Positions 33,368-41,357 of a stretch of 45,593 nucleotides of DNA are shown in pieces; the stretch's first letter is position 1; the number at the start of each line of letters is the position of its first letter. The position numbers were made by a program, and so were the translations under genes. Below the pieces are notes generated by a model. The model saw only the letters and a program-made list of their open reading frames with translations. It was not told the DNA's origin and did no database searches. The stretch comes from Eubacterium sp. (GTDB lineage Bacteria; Bacillota; Clostridia; Lachnospirales; Lachnospiraceae), in contig JAFXZW010000018.1 in the NCBI GenBank assembly GCA_017541035.1, forward strand, positions 1 through 45,593, read 5' to 3'.

Positions 33368-34723
33368 TCACTTTACAATGTCGTTATCATCAAACGGGTC
33401 TCCGCATTCCGGACAGAATTTCGGCGGATTTGCCGGATCCTCCGGCTCCCAGCCACACTTATCGCATTTATACTTCGGTGTTCCTGCCGGTTTCGGAGTT
33501 CCGCAGTTAGAGCAGAACTTACCCTTATTGACCGTACCGCAGGAGCAGGTCCAGCCTTCTGCGGGAATCGGCTTCGGAGTTCCGCAATCCGGGCAGAACT
33601 TCCCATTTGCCTGAGCCCCGCACTTGGGACAGGTCCACGCACCGGCTGCCGGAGCGGACTGCTGAGGTGCCTGCTGAGGCGCCTGCTGGGCTGCCTGCTG
33701 CTGTTGCATCTGTTGCTGCTGCATACCCATGGCATAAAGGTTCTGTGCATTCATGCCTCCTGCCTGCTGAGCCATATTCATTCCCATAAAGCCCATCATG
33801 GCGCCGCCCTGATTGCCTGCTGCGATCTTCATGGAATCCTGGGTCGCACCCACCATGGCAGCCGCGCCCATGGTAGGATCACGGTACATGGCGTTTCTCT
33901 GAGCCGTCTTGATCATATCCTCATCTTCCTTGGGAAGGGTGATGGGGTTCATGGCGATGCTCATGACCATAAGGCCTCTCTGGCCCCACTTGGCGGACAG
34001 TGCCTGGTTGATGGCATCCTTCAGATCCGAGGTATGGGTCTGGATCTGGTTCGGACGCATTTCCAGATCGGACAGATGTCCGAAAGCTTCCGGAAGGGCA
34101 TCCACGAACTCAGCCTTCAGCTGTGCCTCGATCTCACTCTTCAGGTATTCATCCTGTACATTTCCGGCCACATTCTTGTAGAAAAGCAGAGGATCGGTCA
34201 TCACAAAGGAATACGTACCCGAGCAGCGAACGGATACGTCCACATCCAGGCCGATACGGGAATCAACAACACGGAAAGGAACCGGGCTCGGAGTACCGAA
34301 CTTATTGTCCATGATCTCCTTTGTGTTGAAATAGTACACTCTCTGATCCTTGCCTGTATCGCCGCCATAAGCGAAACGCTTGGCAAAGGTCTTGAAGGTA
34401 TTGATGATGCCTTTTCCCAGACCGCCGTAGAAGATGCTGGGTTCTGTCGAAGTATCATAGGTATACTCGCCGGGTTCCGCACAGAGCTCCACGATCGCGC
34501 CCTGCTCCACGATGATCATACACTGCCCGTCTGCAACCGCGATACCGGATCCGTTGGAAATGATGTTGTCATTTCCCTTGGTGTTGGAAGAACGCTTTGA
34601 AGTCTGCTTCTGTCCTTTTTTGATAAGCACATCTCCCGGAAGTGCTTCACAGTAGAAAAACTCCAGCCACTGATCCGCAAGGGTTCCGCCGGCTGCTCCG
34701 AGTGCTGCTGAAATAAGACCCAT
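33368..34723 (-). CDS. SPFH-domain protein with C-terminal zinc ribbons (YdjI-like)
   Basis: This 451-residue soluble protein has no membrane helix. The N-terminal SPFH-like domain covers about residues 10-290 (EFFYCEALPGDVLIKKGQKQ; MIIVEQGAIVELCAEPGEY; YSFVMTDPLLFYKNVAGN). A Met/Gln-rich linker follows (GMQQQQMQQQQAAQQAPQQ), then three zinc ribbons (WTCPKCGAQANGKFCPDCG, WTCSCGTVNKGKFCSNCG, KYKCDKCGW...FCPECG). The start at 34723 (MGLISAALGAAGG) has GAGGAGG upstream; the longer frame is upstream DNA including the promoter. It matches Bacillus YdjI and the so-called virion core protein group. It heads the ydjIGH-like operon and has its own consensus promoter. Confidence 0.88.
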   Translation of the reverse strand: MGLISAALGAAGGTLADQWLEFFYCEALPGDVLIKKGQKQTSKRSSNTKGNDNIISNGSGIAVADGQCMIIVEQGAIVELCAEPGEYTYDTSTEPSIFYGGLGKGIINTFKTFAKRFAYGGDTGKDQRVYYFNTKEIMDNKFGTPSPVPFRVVDSRIGLDVDVSVRCSGTYSFVMTDPLLFYKNVAGNVQDEYLKSEIEAQLKAEFVDALPEAFGHLSDLEMRPNQIQTHTSDLKDAINQALSAKWGQRGLMVMSIAMNPITLPKEDEDMIKTAQRNAMYRDPTMGAAAMVGATQDSMKIAAGNQGGAMMGFMGMNMAQQAGGMNAQNLYAMGMQQQQMQQQQAAQQAPQQAPQQSAPAAGAWTCPKCGAQANGKFCPDCGTPKPIPAEGWTCSCGTVNKGKFCSNCGTPKPAGTPKYKCDKCGWEPEDPANPPKFCPECGDPFDDNDIVK

Positions 34724-34801
34724 AATAGTAACCTCCTCTGTTTTGTCTTCTTTTTTCACCCTGCCGCTGATTCCGGCAGGCCGATTACACATACAGAATT
34801 T

Positions 34802-34830
34802 ATTATAGCGATTTCTTCTTGAAATAGCAA
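34802..34830 (-). promoter_or_regulatory. Consensus promoter of the SPFH/zinc-ribbon/TPM operon
   Basis: On the minus strand TTGCTA (plus 34825-34830), a 17-base spacer and TATAAT (plus 34802-34807) lie 79 bases before the SPFH gene start. Confidence 0.82.
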
Positions 34831-34865
34831 GTAAACTCACCTTAAAAAAAGGGAGTCCGTACCAT

Positions 34866-34914
34866 AAAAAAAGGGCATTCCCCAGCGCGCCAATACGCGG
34901 GAGAATGCCTTTTT
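34866..34914 (-). terminator. Terminator of the por operon
   Basis: AAGGGCATTCCCC (34871-34883) pairs with GGGAGAATGCCTT (34899-34911). There are T residues after it on both strands, so it could act in both directions. It lies about 65 bases beyond the porB stop. Confidence 0.85.
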
Positions 34915-34976
34915 ATGATCTGCGGATCCAATACGGCCTGACCGCACAGGTGAGTCGTGAAAACCCTCCAACCCTG

Positions 34977-35909
34977 TTATTTTGCGGCAAGATACTGCAG
35001 TTCTTCCCATCTTTTGTCCACTTCCGCCTGGAACTGCTCGATCAGATGCTCATTTCCGGGCTTCATGAGATGCTTGAAACGTCCCTGGACACGAAGGAAG
35101 TCCTCAATGGGGAGCTTCCGCTTCGGTTCATAGTTGATGATCCATTTGCCTTCAACCACCTCGAAAAGAGGCCAGTAGCAGGTATCCATGGCAAGCTTGC
35201 AGATGTTGGCAATGTCCGAGGCATCATACCGCCAGCCTCTGGGGCAGGGAGCCATAACATTAAGGAAGGCTGCGCCGGGGGTATAAATGGCTTTTTCCGC
35301 CTTCTCATAAAGGTCCTTCATCATGGGTGTAAATGTGGACTGCGCTACATAGGGGACGTTGTGAGCCGCAATGATCTGCGCCAGATCCTTTCTGCTCTGC
35401 ATTTTTCCGTTGCTGACGGAGCCGACCGGCGTTGTGGTGGTGTCCGCAAACATGGGGGTTGCGGAGGAACGCTGAATACCGGTATTCATGTAGGCGCCGT
35501 TATCGTAGCAGACGTAGACCAGATCATGACCGCGCTCCATGGCGCCGGACAGGGACTGCAGACCGATATCGTAGGTTCCGCCGTCACCGCCGAAGGTGAT
35601 GAACTTATAGGTTTCGTCAAGCCTTCCCCTCTTCCTCAGAGCATGATAGGCGGTCTCCACGCCGGAAAGGGTAGCACCCGCACAGGCAAAGGCATTATGG
35701 ATATAGCTGTCCTCATAGGAGGTGTAGGGATACATAAAGGTAGATACCTCCAGGCAGCCGGTAGCGTTTCCGATTACCGCATGATCCTCCGGCTTGAGAG
35801 CCCGAAGCACCGTCCGGACGGCAATCCCCGCACCGCAGCCGGCGCAAAGCCGGTGCCCGGGAGCAAGCCGTTCCGGTTTGTTCATGACGTCTTTGAATTT
35901 GAATGGCAT
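34977..35909 (-). CDS. porB: Pyruvate:ferredoxin oxidoreductase, beta subunit
   Basis: This 310-residue thiamine diphosphate-binding subunit converts pyruvate and CoA to acetyl-CoA and CO2 while reducing ferredoxin. The TPP motif is FGGDGGTYDIGLQSLSGA with downstream YDNGAYMNTG. The proximal 4Fe-4S ligands are Cys22 and Cys25 (RLCAGCGAG), Cys52 (NATGCLEV) and the Cys in MAPCPRGWRYD. AAGGAGGGAG precedes the ATG, 13 bases after porA. It is the last gene of porCDAB, before a strong terminator. Pyruvate is the likely substrate; a closely related 2-oxoacid cannot be excluded. Confidence 0.93.
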   Translation of the reverse strand: MPFKFKDVMNKPERLAPGHRLCAGCGAGIAVRTVLRALKPEDHAVIGNATGCLEVSTFMYPYTSYEDSYIHNAFACAGATLSGVETAYHALRKRGRLDETYKFITFGGDGGTYDIGLQSLSGAMERGHDLVYVCYDNGAYMNTGIQRSSATPMFADTTTTPVGSVSNGKMQSRKDLAQIIAAHNVPYVAQSTFTPMMKDLYEKAEKAIYTPGAAFLNVMAPCPRGWRYDASDIANICKLAMDTCYWPLFEVVEGKWIINYEPKRKLPIEDFLRVQGRFKHLMKPGNEHLIEQFQAEVDKRWEELQYLAAK

Positions 35910-35922
35910 GACTGCTCCCTCC

Positions 35923-37107
35923 TTACTTTCTTAATCCGATATACTGGAACTGTTCAACAGATTTTCCTTCTTCAACAAGACCCATCAGATCCCGGAAAAC
36001 CGATTCGGCTGATTCGTCTGTAAAATCACGTCCTGCCAGTCCGTAGAAATAGTTGATGGCGGGAATGGTAAGACCCGCATCCATCATGGCCGCCTTCAGT
36101 TCGGAGCCCAGAGGGCCTCCGCAGCCGCTGAAGCTCTCGGCACGATCCAGAATGGCAACCGCAGAGAGACCCGACAAAGCCTTTGCCAGCTCCTCTCCGG
36201 GGAAGGGACGGAATACCCGCACCTTGATCATACCCACGGGAACGCCCTGTTCACGCAGATTATCTACGGCGTTCTTGGTATTTCCGGCTGCAGAACCGAT
36301 GATGACGATGGCCACCTTCGCACCCTCCATCCGGTATTCTTCAAAAAGTCCGTATCTTCTGCCGGAGATCTTTTCGAATTTCTCACATACGGAAAGGATC
36401 ACTTCCTTTGCCTTCTTCATGGCCAGACGCTGGTTCATTTTCGTCTCCATATAGAAGGGTGAGTTAGCGTAGGGACCAATGGCCATGGGCATGGCCGGAT
36501 TCAGCAGGAAATTCTCAGGTTCATAGATGCCCACAAAATCCCGCACACTCTCGGTGTCCAGCGTTTCAATGTTCATAACGGCGTGGCTTGTGATGAATCC
36601 GTCCTGGCAAACCATCATGGGGAGCATGACATCGGGATGCTCCGTCACCGGGTATGCCATAATGAAATTATCATAGGCTTCCTGGTTCGTCTCGGCATAG
36701 ATCTGAATCCAGCCGGAGTCCCTGGCTCCCATGGTATCGGAATGGTCGCAGTTGATATTGATGGGGCCTGTCAGCGCACGGTTCACGGCGCACAGGACCA
36801 CCGGAAGACGGTCGGAGGCTGCGATATACAGCTCCTCCCACATGAACGCCAGACCACAGGAGGATGTGGCCGTAAGGGCCCGCGCACCTGCTGCTGATGC
36901 TCCGATCACGGCAGACATGGAGCTGTGCTCAGATTCCACCGGAATAAACTCTGTATCGATCTCCCCATTCGCAATAAATGTGGATACCATCTGGGGAATC
37001 TCCGTCGACGGAGTGATGGGGAAGGCCGGCATCACGTCAGGATTTACCTGCTTGATGGCCAGGGCAACCGCCTCATTTCCGGACATACGGTCTCTGGTAC
37101 TTGCCAT
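35923..37107 (-). CDS. porA: Pyruvate:ferredoxin oxidoreductase, alpha subunit
   Basis: This 394-residue alpha subunit begins with the pyrimidine-binding domain (SGNEAVALAIKQVNPDVMPAFP; PITPSTEIPQM; EHSSMSAVIGASAAGARALT; TSSCGLAFMWEEL). A transketolase C-terminal-like domain follows (VAIVIIGSAAGNTKNAVDNL; GMIKVRVFRPFP). AAGGAGGG lies 8 bases before the ATG and the porD stop is 1 base upstream. The acidic and hydroxyl residues in ITPSTEI fit pyruvate-specific enzymes. The subunit structure (separate alpha, beta, gamma, delta) is the four-subunit type, unlike the fused NifJ. Confidence 0.94.
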   Translation of the reverse strand: MASTRDRMSGNEAVALAIKQVNPDVMPAFPITPSTEIPQMVSTFIANGEIDTEFIPVESEHSSMSAVIGASAAGARALTATSSCGLAFMWEELYIAASDRLPVVLCAVNRALTGPININCDHSDTMGARDSGWIQIYAETNQEAYDNFIMAYPVTEHPDVMLPMMVCQDGFITSHAVMNIETLDTESVRDFVGIYEPENFLLNPAMPMAIGPYANSPFYMETKMNQRLAMKKAKEVILSVCEKFEKISGRRYGLFEEYRMEGAKVAIVIIGSAAGNTKNAVDNLREQGVPVGMIKVRVFRPFPGEELAKALSGLSAVAILDRAESFSGCGGPLGSELKAAMMDAGLTIPAINYFYGLAGRDFTDESAESVFRDLMGLVEEGKSVEQFQYIGLRK

Positions 37108-37108
37108 C

Positions 37109-37423
37109 TTACAGTCCCTCCTTCATGGAAATAGCACGGAAACTGCAGACCCGCGCACAGATTCCGCAGCCCTTGCAGTGATCATAGTCAAAATCCTGTC
37201 TCTTGCCGTCCACAACCGGAATACAGCTGTCGGGACACATGGGTGCGCAGAGCAGGCACTGGGCACATTTTTCCCAGTTCATAACCGGCGTCTGGGTCCG
37301 CCATTCGCCGGTCTTAAATTCACGGGATCCGCCGCCGCCATAGATCTGGTCGCCCATTGTTATGTCGGTGTACGGCGCGGTTTCATTTACCTTCCGGATA
37401 TCGGTTCTTTCTGTATTCGCCAT
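37109..37423 (-). CDS. porD: Pyruvate:ferredoxin oxidoreductase, delta subunit (2x 4Fe-4S ferredoxin)
   Basis: This 104-residue ferredoxin-like subunit carries two CxxCxxCxxxC clusters, CAQCLLCAPMCPDSC and CKGCGICARVC. It passes electrons from the TPP subunit to soluble ferredoxin. The N-terminal 50 residues form a short beta extension (GGGSREFKTGEWRTQTPVMN) that packs against the other subunits in the family. Its ATG overlaps the porC stop (TAATG), and porA starts 1 base after its stop. Confidence 0.95.
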   Translation of the reverse strand: MANTERTDIRKVNETAPYTDITMGDQIYGGGGSREFKTGEWRTQTPVMNWEKCAQCLLCAPMCPDSCIPVVDGKRQDFDYDHCKGCGICARVCSFRAISMKEGL

Positions 37424-37995
37424 TACTTCACCTCCGTAAAGCCGCGCTCCAGGGCACGCATATTTCCCTCGATCACCTCCGGCTTTTTTGCAAACTTATG
37501 CTGATAGGAGGCGTACATCTGCTTCATGAATTCGTCCTTATCCATGATCTCGGCCACCTTGACAATGGCTGCCAGCATGGGGGAATTGGGGAAATACTTT
37601 CCAAGACAGTCCACGGAGATCTCCCGGGCGTCAATGGTATAGACCGCTCCCTCATAGCCCTTGAGCAGGGAGATGATCTCCTCCTTCGGACGTGCGGTAT
37701 TAATAATGATCCCGCCCTCCTTGGAGAGTCCCTTGGTCACATCCACGGCATGAAGAAGTGTTTCATCCACTACCACGACATAATCAGGCTCATAGATATT
37801 GGAATGGGCACGGATCTCCGTATCACCCAGACGATTATAGGCCGTAATGGGTGCACCCATCCGTTCCGGTCCGTATTCCGGAAAACCCTGTACATACATA
37901 CCCGTATTAAAGGCCACATCAGCCAGCAGAAGCGCCGCCGTCTTGGCTCCCTGGCCGCCGCGGCCATGCCAGCGAATCTCAATATGCTTTCTCAT
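37423..37995 (-). CDS. porC: Pyruvate:ferredoxin oxidoreductase, gamma subunit
   Basis: This 190-residue gamma subunit binds CoA. The signature IRWHGRGGQGAKTAALLLA follows the start, and GFPEYGPERMGAPITAYNRL is also typical. The start at 37995 (MRKHIEIRW) is preceded by GAAAGAGGT; the longer frame covers promoter sequence. It is the first gene of the operon, with a promoter at 38049-38077. Confidence 0.95.
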   Translation of the reverse strand: MRKHIEIRWHGRGGQGAKTAALLLADVAFNTGMYVQGFPEYGPERMGAPITAYNRLGDTEIRAHSNIYEPDYVVVVDETLLHAVDVTKGLSKEGGIIINTARPKEEIISLLKGYEGAVYTIDAREISVDCLGKYFPNSPMLAAIVKVAEIMDKDEFMKQMYASYQHKFAKKPEVIEGNMRALERGFTEVK

Positions 37996-38048
37996 CGTAC
38001 TACCTCTTTCCAAAAAATAAGCTCTGCCATATGAAAGACGTAACATGT

Positions 38049-38077
38049 AGTTTAACATTTTTATATTGAGAAGTAAA
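38049..38077 (-). promoter_or_regulatory. Promoter of porCDAB
   Basis: On the minus strand TTTACT (plus 38072-38077), a 17-base spacer and TAAACT (plus 38049-38054) lie 54 bases before porC. Confidence 0.6.
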
Positions 38078-38105
38078 GGCAATTCTTCAGAAACCGGCTC
38101 TCTCC

Positions 38106-38134
38106 TTGAAAAATGCCGGCGGTTAATCTATAAT
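38106..38134 (+). promoter_or_regulatory. Promoter of the lipoprotein gene
   Basis: TTGAAA (38106-38111), a 17-base spacer and a perfect TATAAT (38129-38134) lie 37 bases upstream of the lipoprotein start. Confidence 0.8.
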
Positions 38135-38171
38135 CGTCGATAACCATTTTCTTTCAAAAGAGGTTTATTCC

Positions 38172-38660
38172 ATGCCGCATACTTCAAAAATCAGATTCGT
38201 TCTTTTCCTTGCCGTTCTGCTGTTCATTACGGGCTGCGGCAAAAAGGAAGAAGAGAAAAAAGAGGAAAGAAAAACCCCCGCAGCAACCATCGGTTCCGCG
38301 GAGGAGCTTTCTCTTTCGACAGAGGATTCTGTCCATTATCAGTTTCAGTATCATCAGCAGAGCTTTCAGGCCGTCTTTGAAGGAGGCGTCTGGAAGATCT
38401 ATGATTCCTATCGGATCGCAAATACACAGGATCAGGTCATCATCTGCCGGGCGCTGTCCGACGAACATCCGGTGAAGGATAAGGCAGGAACCGGCTATCG
38501 CACCGCCGATGACCTCTCCTTTGAGTGGCAGCAGCATAATATCGCCTACTATCTGCTTCCCGATGATTCCCCCTGGAAGAAAAATGCAAAGGATGTGGAT
38601 CTCAATCCGGAGGATCAGGGGAAAACCCTGTTTCAGTTCATGCTGGAAAGAGGCTTCTGA
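38172..38660 (+). CDS. Hypothetical lipoprotein
   Basis: This 162-residue exported protein has a signal peptide and the lipobox FITGC near residue 22, followed by a Lys/Glu-rich linker (KKEEEKKEERK). The remaining 110 residues are beta-rich (FQAVFEGGVWKIYDSYRI), without a family I recognise. The signals are clear: AAGAGGT before the ATG and a consensus promoter. It is divergent from porC and convergent with the small membrane protein gene, whose stop lies 4 bases away. Confidence 0.78.
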   Translation: MPHTSKIRFVLFLAVLLFITGCGKKEEEKKEERKTPAATIGSAEELSLSTEDSVHYQFQYHQQSFQAVFEGGVWKIYDSYRIANTQDQVIICRALSDEHPVKDKAGTGYRTADDLSFEWQQHNIAYYLLPDDSPWKKNAKDVDLNPEDQGKTLFQFMLERGF

Positions 38661-38664
38661 TCCC

Positions 38665-38841
38665 CTACCGGCTGAAGGGATCATCGAAATACCGGTTTTC
38701 CAGTTCCTTCTCCCTCTCCCGCATCTGGTCTTTCTTCATTTCCGGACCTTCTTTTTTGGAAATGATCATCAGGTAGATAAAGGCGATCAGTCCGATCACA
38801 ACGATCACGATCCCGACGATCAGAAGTATCTTCCAGAACAT
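38665..38841 (-). CDS. 58-residue single-pass membrane protein downstream of the partner-switch genes
   Basis: This is a very short gene read directly from the sequence. The product begins MFWKILLIVGIVIVVIGLIA, a single hydrophobic helix of about 26 residues, followed by a charged helix (KKDQMREREKELENRYF) and the end DDPFSR. AGAGGAG lies 6 bases before the ATG. It starts 18 bases after the stop of the phosphatase gene, so it is probably the third gene of that operon. The charged tail should face the cytoplasm, where it could contact the phosphatase. The family is unknown. Confidence 0.75.
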   Translation of the reverse strand: MFWKILLIVGIVIVVIGLIAFIYLMIISKKEGPEMKKDQMREREKELENRYFDDPFSR

Positions 38842-38859
38842 CCCGGACTCCTCTCTAAG

Positions 38860-40905
38860 CTATTCACGGTATTTCACCAGCTTCAGAACATTTTTACCGT
38901 CCTTATAATCGTATGAATGCTCGTCGGCTACCTCAAAGGAAATGAATCTTCCCAGACCGCCGCGGGTATTCAGGTGATCAAAGGTCTCCACATCCGGCAG
39001 CCTGTCCTGGGGATCGAAGGGAATTCCCTCATCCGTAAAGATGATCGTGATCCTGTCATCCACATCGATGGTGATCTCCGCTTCTCCCCCTCCGTTAGGA
39101 TAGGCATAAGAACAGATATTTACGAAGATCTCCTCACACATGACCTCCATTTCCATCTTCCGCTCATCCGTAAGTCCCGGTATCTCACCCACAGTGTCTA
39201 TCAGAAGCGGCAGCTGCTCGACATCCGCCGGAAGATGAAGGACTTTGTGCCAGACTTCCGGTGCAGCATTCTTCCTTTCCGACCCGGAGGAGGTACCCTC
39301 CTCATTACCCGTCAGCCGGAAGCACAGCATGGTCATATCATCACTCCGCTCGGCTCCGTTGACAAACCCCATCACACGCTCCTGAACATCCGGGATCAGG
39401 TCTTTACTGTTTTTGCCCAGATGCCGACTCAGCTCTTCCTCCAGTGTCTCGGTGGTGAACAGATCGCCATCCTTATTCTGAGCCTCATTTACGCCGTCCG
39501 TAAAGAGGAATACCTGGTCTCCTTCCCTTAAAGTGAGTGTGGCTTCGGCATACTCTTCCCCCGCAAAAACGCCAGCCGCGATACCGTCCGCACCGTCCAG
39601 CGGGATCAGGGTATCCGAAAGAACATACGGCGTGTTATGCCCGCCGTTGGCGTATGTCAGCTCGTGTGTCTTTCTGTCGTATACCGCAACAAAAGTCGTA
39701 ATGAACAGATTGCCTGCATTCTGCTCTGCCAGTGTGTTATTGTATTCCTGCAAAATGTGTGCCGGAGAGTAACCCATTTTCGCATACAGATCCAGCAACG
39801 TCACCGCGCGGGACATAAAGAGGGATGCCGTGATCCCCTTTCCCGAAACATCCGCGATCGCAAGGAAGACGCGGCCATCCGGAAGGATCTGATAATCATA
39901 CAGATCTCCGCCCACATCCTTCGCAGGAAGCATACGGGCATTGATGCGGAACCCTTCTCCCTCCGCATGGGAAGGACGCAGGAGTCCCAGCTGGATGTCA
40001 CCTGCGATGTTCAACTCAGCTTCCCGGGTATGCTTCTCCCGGTTCAGCTCCTCGATACTTCCCAGATACCCGTCGATGTTCTTTGCCATGGTATTAAAGG
40101 AGCGGGACACCTCCGCAAACTCATCATCCCCCCGCACCGGGAGTTCTTTGAAATCCCGTCTGTCTTCCGTAAGAAATTCCCGCATTCTTCTGCTGATCCG
40201 CTGCAGCGGGACAGATATCCTCCGGAAAAGGATAAAAACCAATACGAAAAGGATGGCCACGGTCAGGACCAATGTTACAACAACAATGAAATTGTATCTG
40301 TTCTGGAAGGATTGCAGAATATTGGAGAGTGATATTTCCACGCCGACCACGATATTCTTATCATAATCAACCCAGCCCTGCGTCTCATCATCATAATGCT
40401 CCTTCAGCCGCAGATAGTAGATCAGTGTATCCCCGAAACGGTTTTTTTCATGTCTGAGGCAGCCTTCCTCCGGCTGCTCCAGCGCAATTCTCATTTCCTT
40501 ATCTACAAACTCTTCCTCTTCGTTACCGCTTACCACAACCCCCGGGTAGCGTTCCTTTTTGGCCTCCTCCGTTGCATCCTTTCCGAAATCGATCGCAAGA
40601 AACCTTAGCTGATCCTTCTCCGGATCTGCCTCCAATATATAGGCATATGTCGTGTTCGTATACTTACAGAAGCCCTCCAGCAGATCCGAAACCTTATCGT
40701 CTTTCTCCACATCGATATAGGAAACGGATTCCTTCAGAAGATTCGCCGAATCGCTCACATCCTCCTCAGCATGGCTGTAGGTGGCATTATAAACCTCCCT
40801 GTATCCCGCAAAAAGAACAAGTCCGTCAATCAGAAGAACCAACGGAAGCAGGATCAGTAAGGTCTTCTTGAAAATCGATTTTTTCCAGAATGCGGCACGC
40901 TTCAT
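38860..40905 (-). CDS. Membrane RsbU-type serine phosphatase fused to an RsbW-type ATPase domain
   Basis: This is a 681-residue sensor-effector. Two membrane helices (about residues 14-36 and 204-226) bracket a roughly 165-residue extracellular sensor domain. A HAMP region follows (RRISVPLQRISRRMREFL). A SpoIIE/PP2C phosphatase comes next (PAKDVGGDLYDYQILPDGRV; IADVSGKGITASLFMSR; FTDGVNEAQNKDG; ERSDDMTML), with all metal-binding Asp residues present. The last 130 residues are a GHKL anti-sigma-kinase-like ATPase: MCEEIFVNICSYAYP is the N-box, TDEGIPFDP the G1 box. Phosphatase and kinase normally reside on separate proteins with opposite effects on a STAS antagonist; here they are one chain. 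The STAS gene lies 7 bases upstream. No sigma factor gene is nearby. Confidence 0.92.
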   Translation of the reverse strand: MKRAAFWKKSIFKKTLLILLPLVLLIDGLVLFAGYREVYNATYSHAEEDVSDSANLLKESVSYIDVEKDDKVSDLLEGFCKYTNTTYAYILEADPEKDQLRFLAIDFGKDATEEAKKERYPGVVVSGNEEEEFVDKEMRIALEQPEEGCLRHEKNRFGDTLIYYLRLKEHYDDETQGWVDYDKNIVVGVEISLSNILQSFQNRYNFIVVVTLVLTVAILFVLVFILFRRISVPLQRISRRMREFLTEDRRDFKELPVRGDDEFAEVSRSFNTMAKNIDGYLGSIEELNREKHTREAELNIAGDIQLGLLRPSHAEGEGFRINARMLPAKDVGGDLYDYQILPDGRVFLAIADVSGKGITASLFMSRAVTLLDLYAKMGYSPAHILQEYNNTLAEQNAGNLFITTFVAVYDRKTHELTYANGGHNTPYVLSDTLIPLDGADGIAAGVFAGEEYAEATLTLREGDQVFLFTDGVNEAQNKDGDLFTTETLEEELSRHLGKNSKDLIPDVQERVMGFVNGAERSDDMTMLCFRLTGNEEGTSSGSERKNAAPEVWHKVLHLPADVEQLPLLIDTVGEIPGLTDERKMEMEVMCEEIFVNICSYAYPNGGGEAEITIDVDDRITIIFTDEGIPFDPQDRLPDVETFDHLNTRGGLGRFISFEVADEHSYDYKDGKNVLKLVKYRE

Positions 40906-40912
40906 AAAAAAA

Positions 40913-41212
40913 CTATTCCTCGATATTCAGCTTCTTATTAAAGCCGGTCATATTGATAATGGTACGGACATTCTTATTCAGTCCCCGGAGCACCATACCG
41001 TCCTTTCCCGCCATCTCACGATGTGCGGAAACGATCACCCGGAGTCCTGCAGAGGAAATGTAATCCACATCCTTAAAATCCAGGATCAGCTTCTGGCATT
41101 TTTCGGCATTCTCCTGTACCGCCTGCTCCAGTTCCGGTGCGGTAAGAGTATCAACCCGTCCCACGGGGGCAATGATGCAGGTCTTTTCTTCCTTGCTCAC
41201 ATTAATTTCCAT
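40913..41212 (-). CDS. STAS-domain anti-sigma factor antagonist
   Basis: This 99-residue SpoIIAA/RsbV-like protein has the STAS core GRVDTLTAPELEQAV and the phosphorylation segment YISSAGLRVI, in which Ser54 is the expected phosphoacceptor. AGGAGG lies 8 bases before the ATG. It is the first gene of the operon with the RsbU/RsbW-like fusion, so that protein probably controls its phosphorylation. Its target (a sigma factor complex or another partner) is not in the window. Confidence 0.94.
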   Translation of the reverse strand: MEINVSKEEKTCIIAPVGRVDTLTAPELEQAVQENAEKCQKLILDFKDVDYISSAGLRVIVSAHREMAGKDGMVLRGLNKNVRTIINMTGFNKKLNIEE

Positions 41213-41299
41213 CTTTCTTTCCTCCTGAAATAACCTGTATTTCTGCTATCGCAGCCTGTCTTTGCTGGAATCATTCTATCACACTTTGTTCGGCGTGAA

Positions 41300-41336
41300 A
41301 ACAGAAAAAAGCACCGGGAAGCTTTTCTTCCGGTGC
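41300..41336 (-). terminator. Terminator of thrS
   Basis: On the minus strand GCACCGGAAG (plus 41327-41336) pairs with CTTCCCGGTGC (plus 41311-41321) with a one-base bulge, followed by six T residues. It lies 22 bases after the thrS stop. Confidence 0.85.
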
Positions 41337-41357
41337 CTTTTTCTCCTGTGGAAGAGA

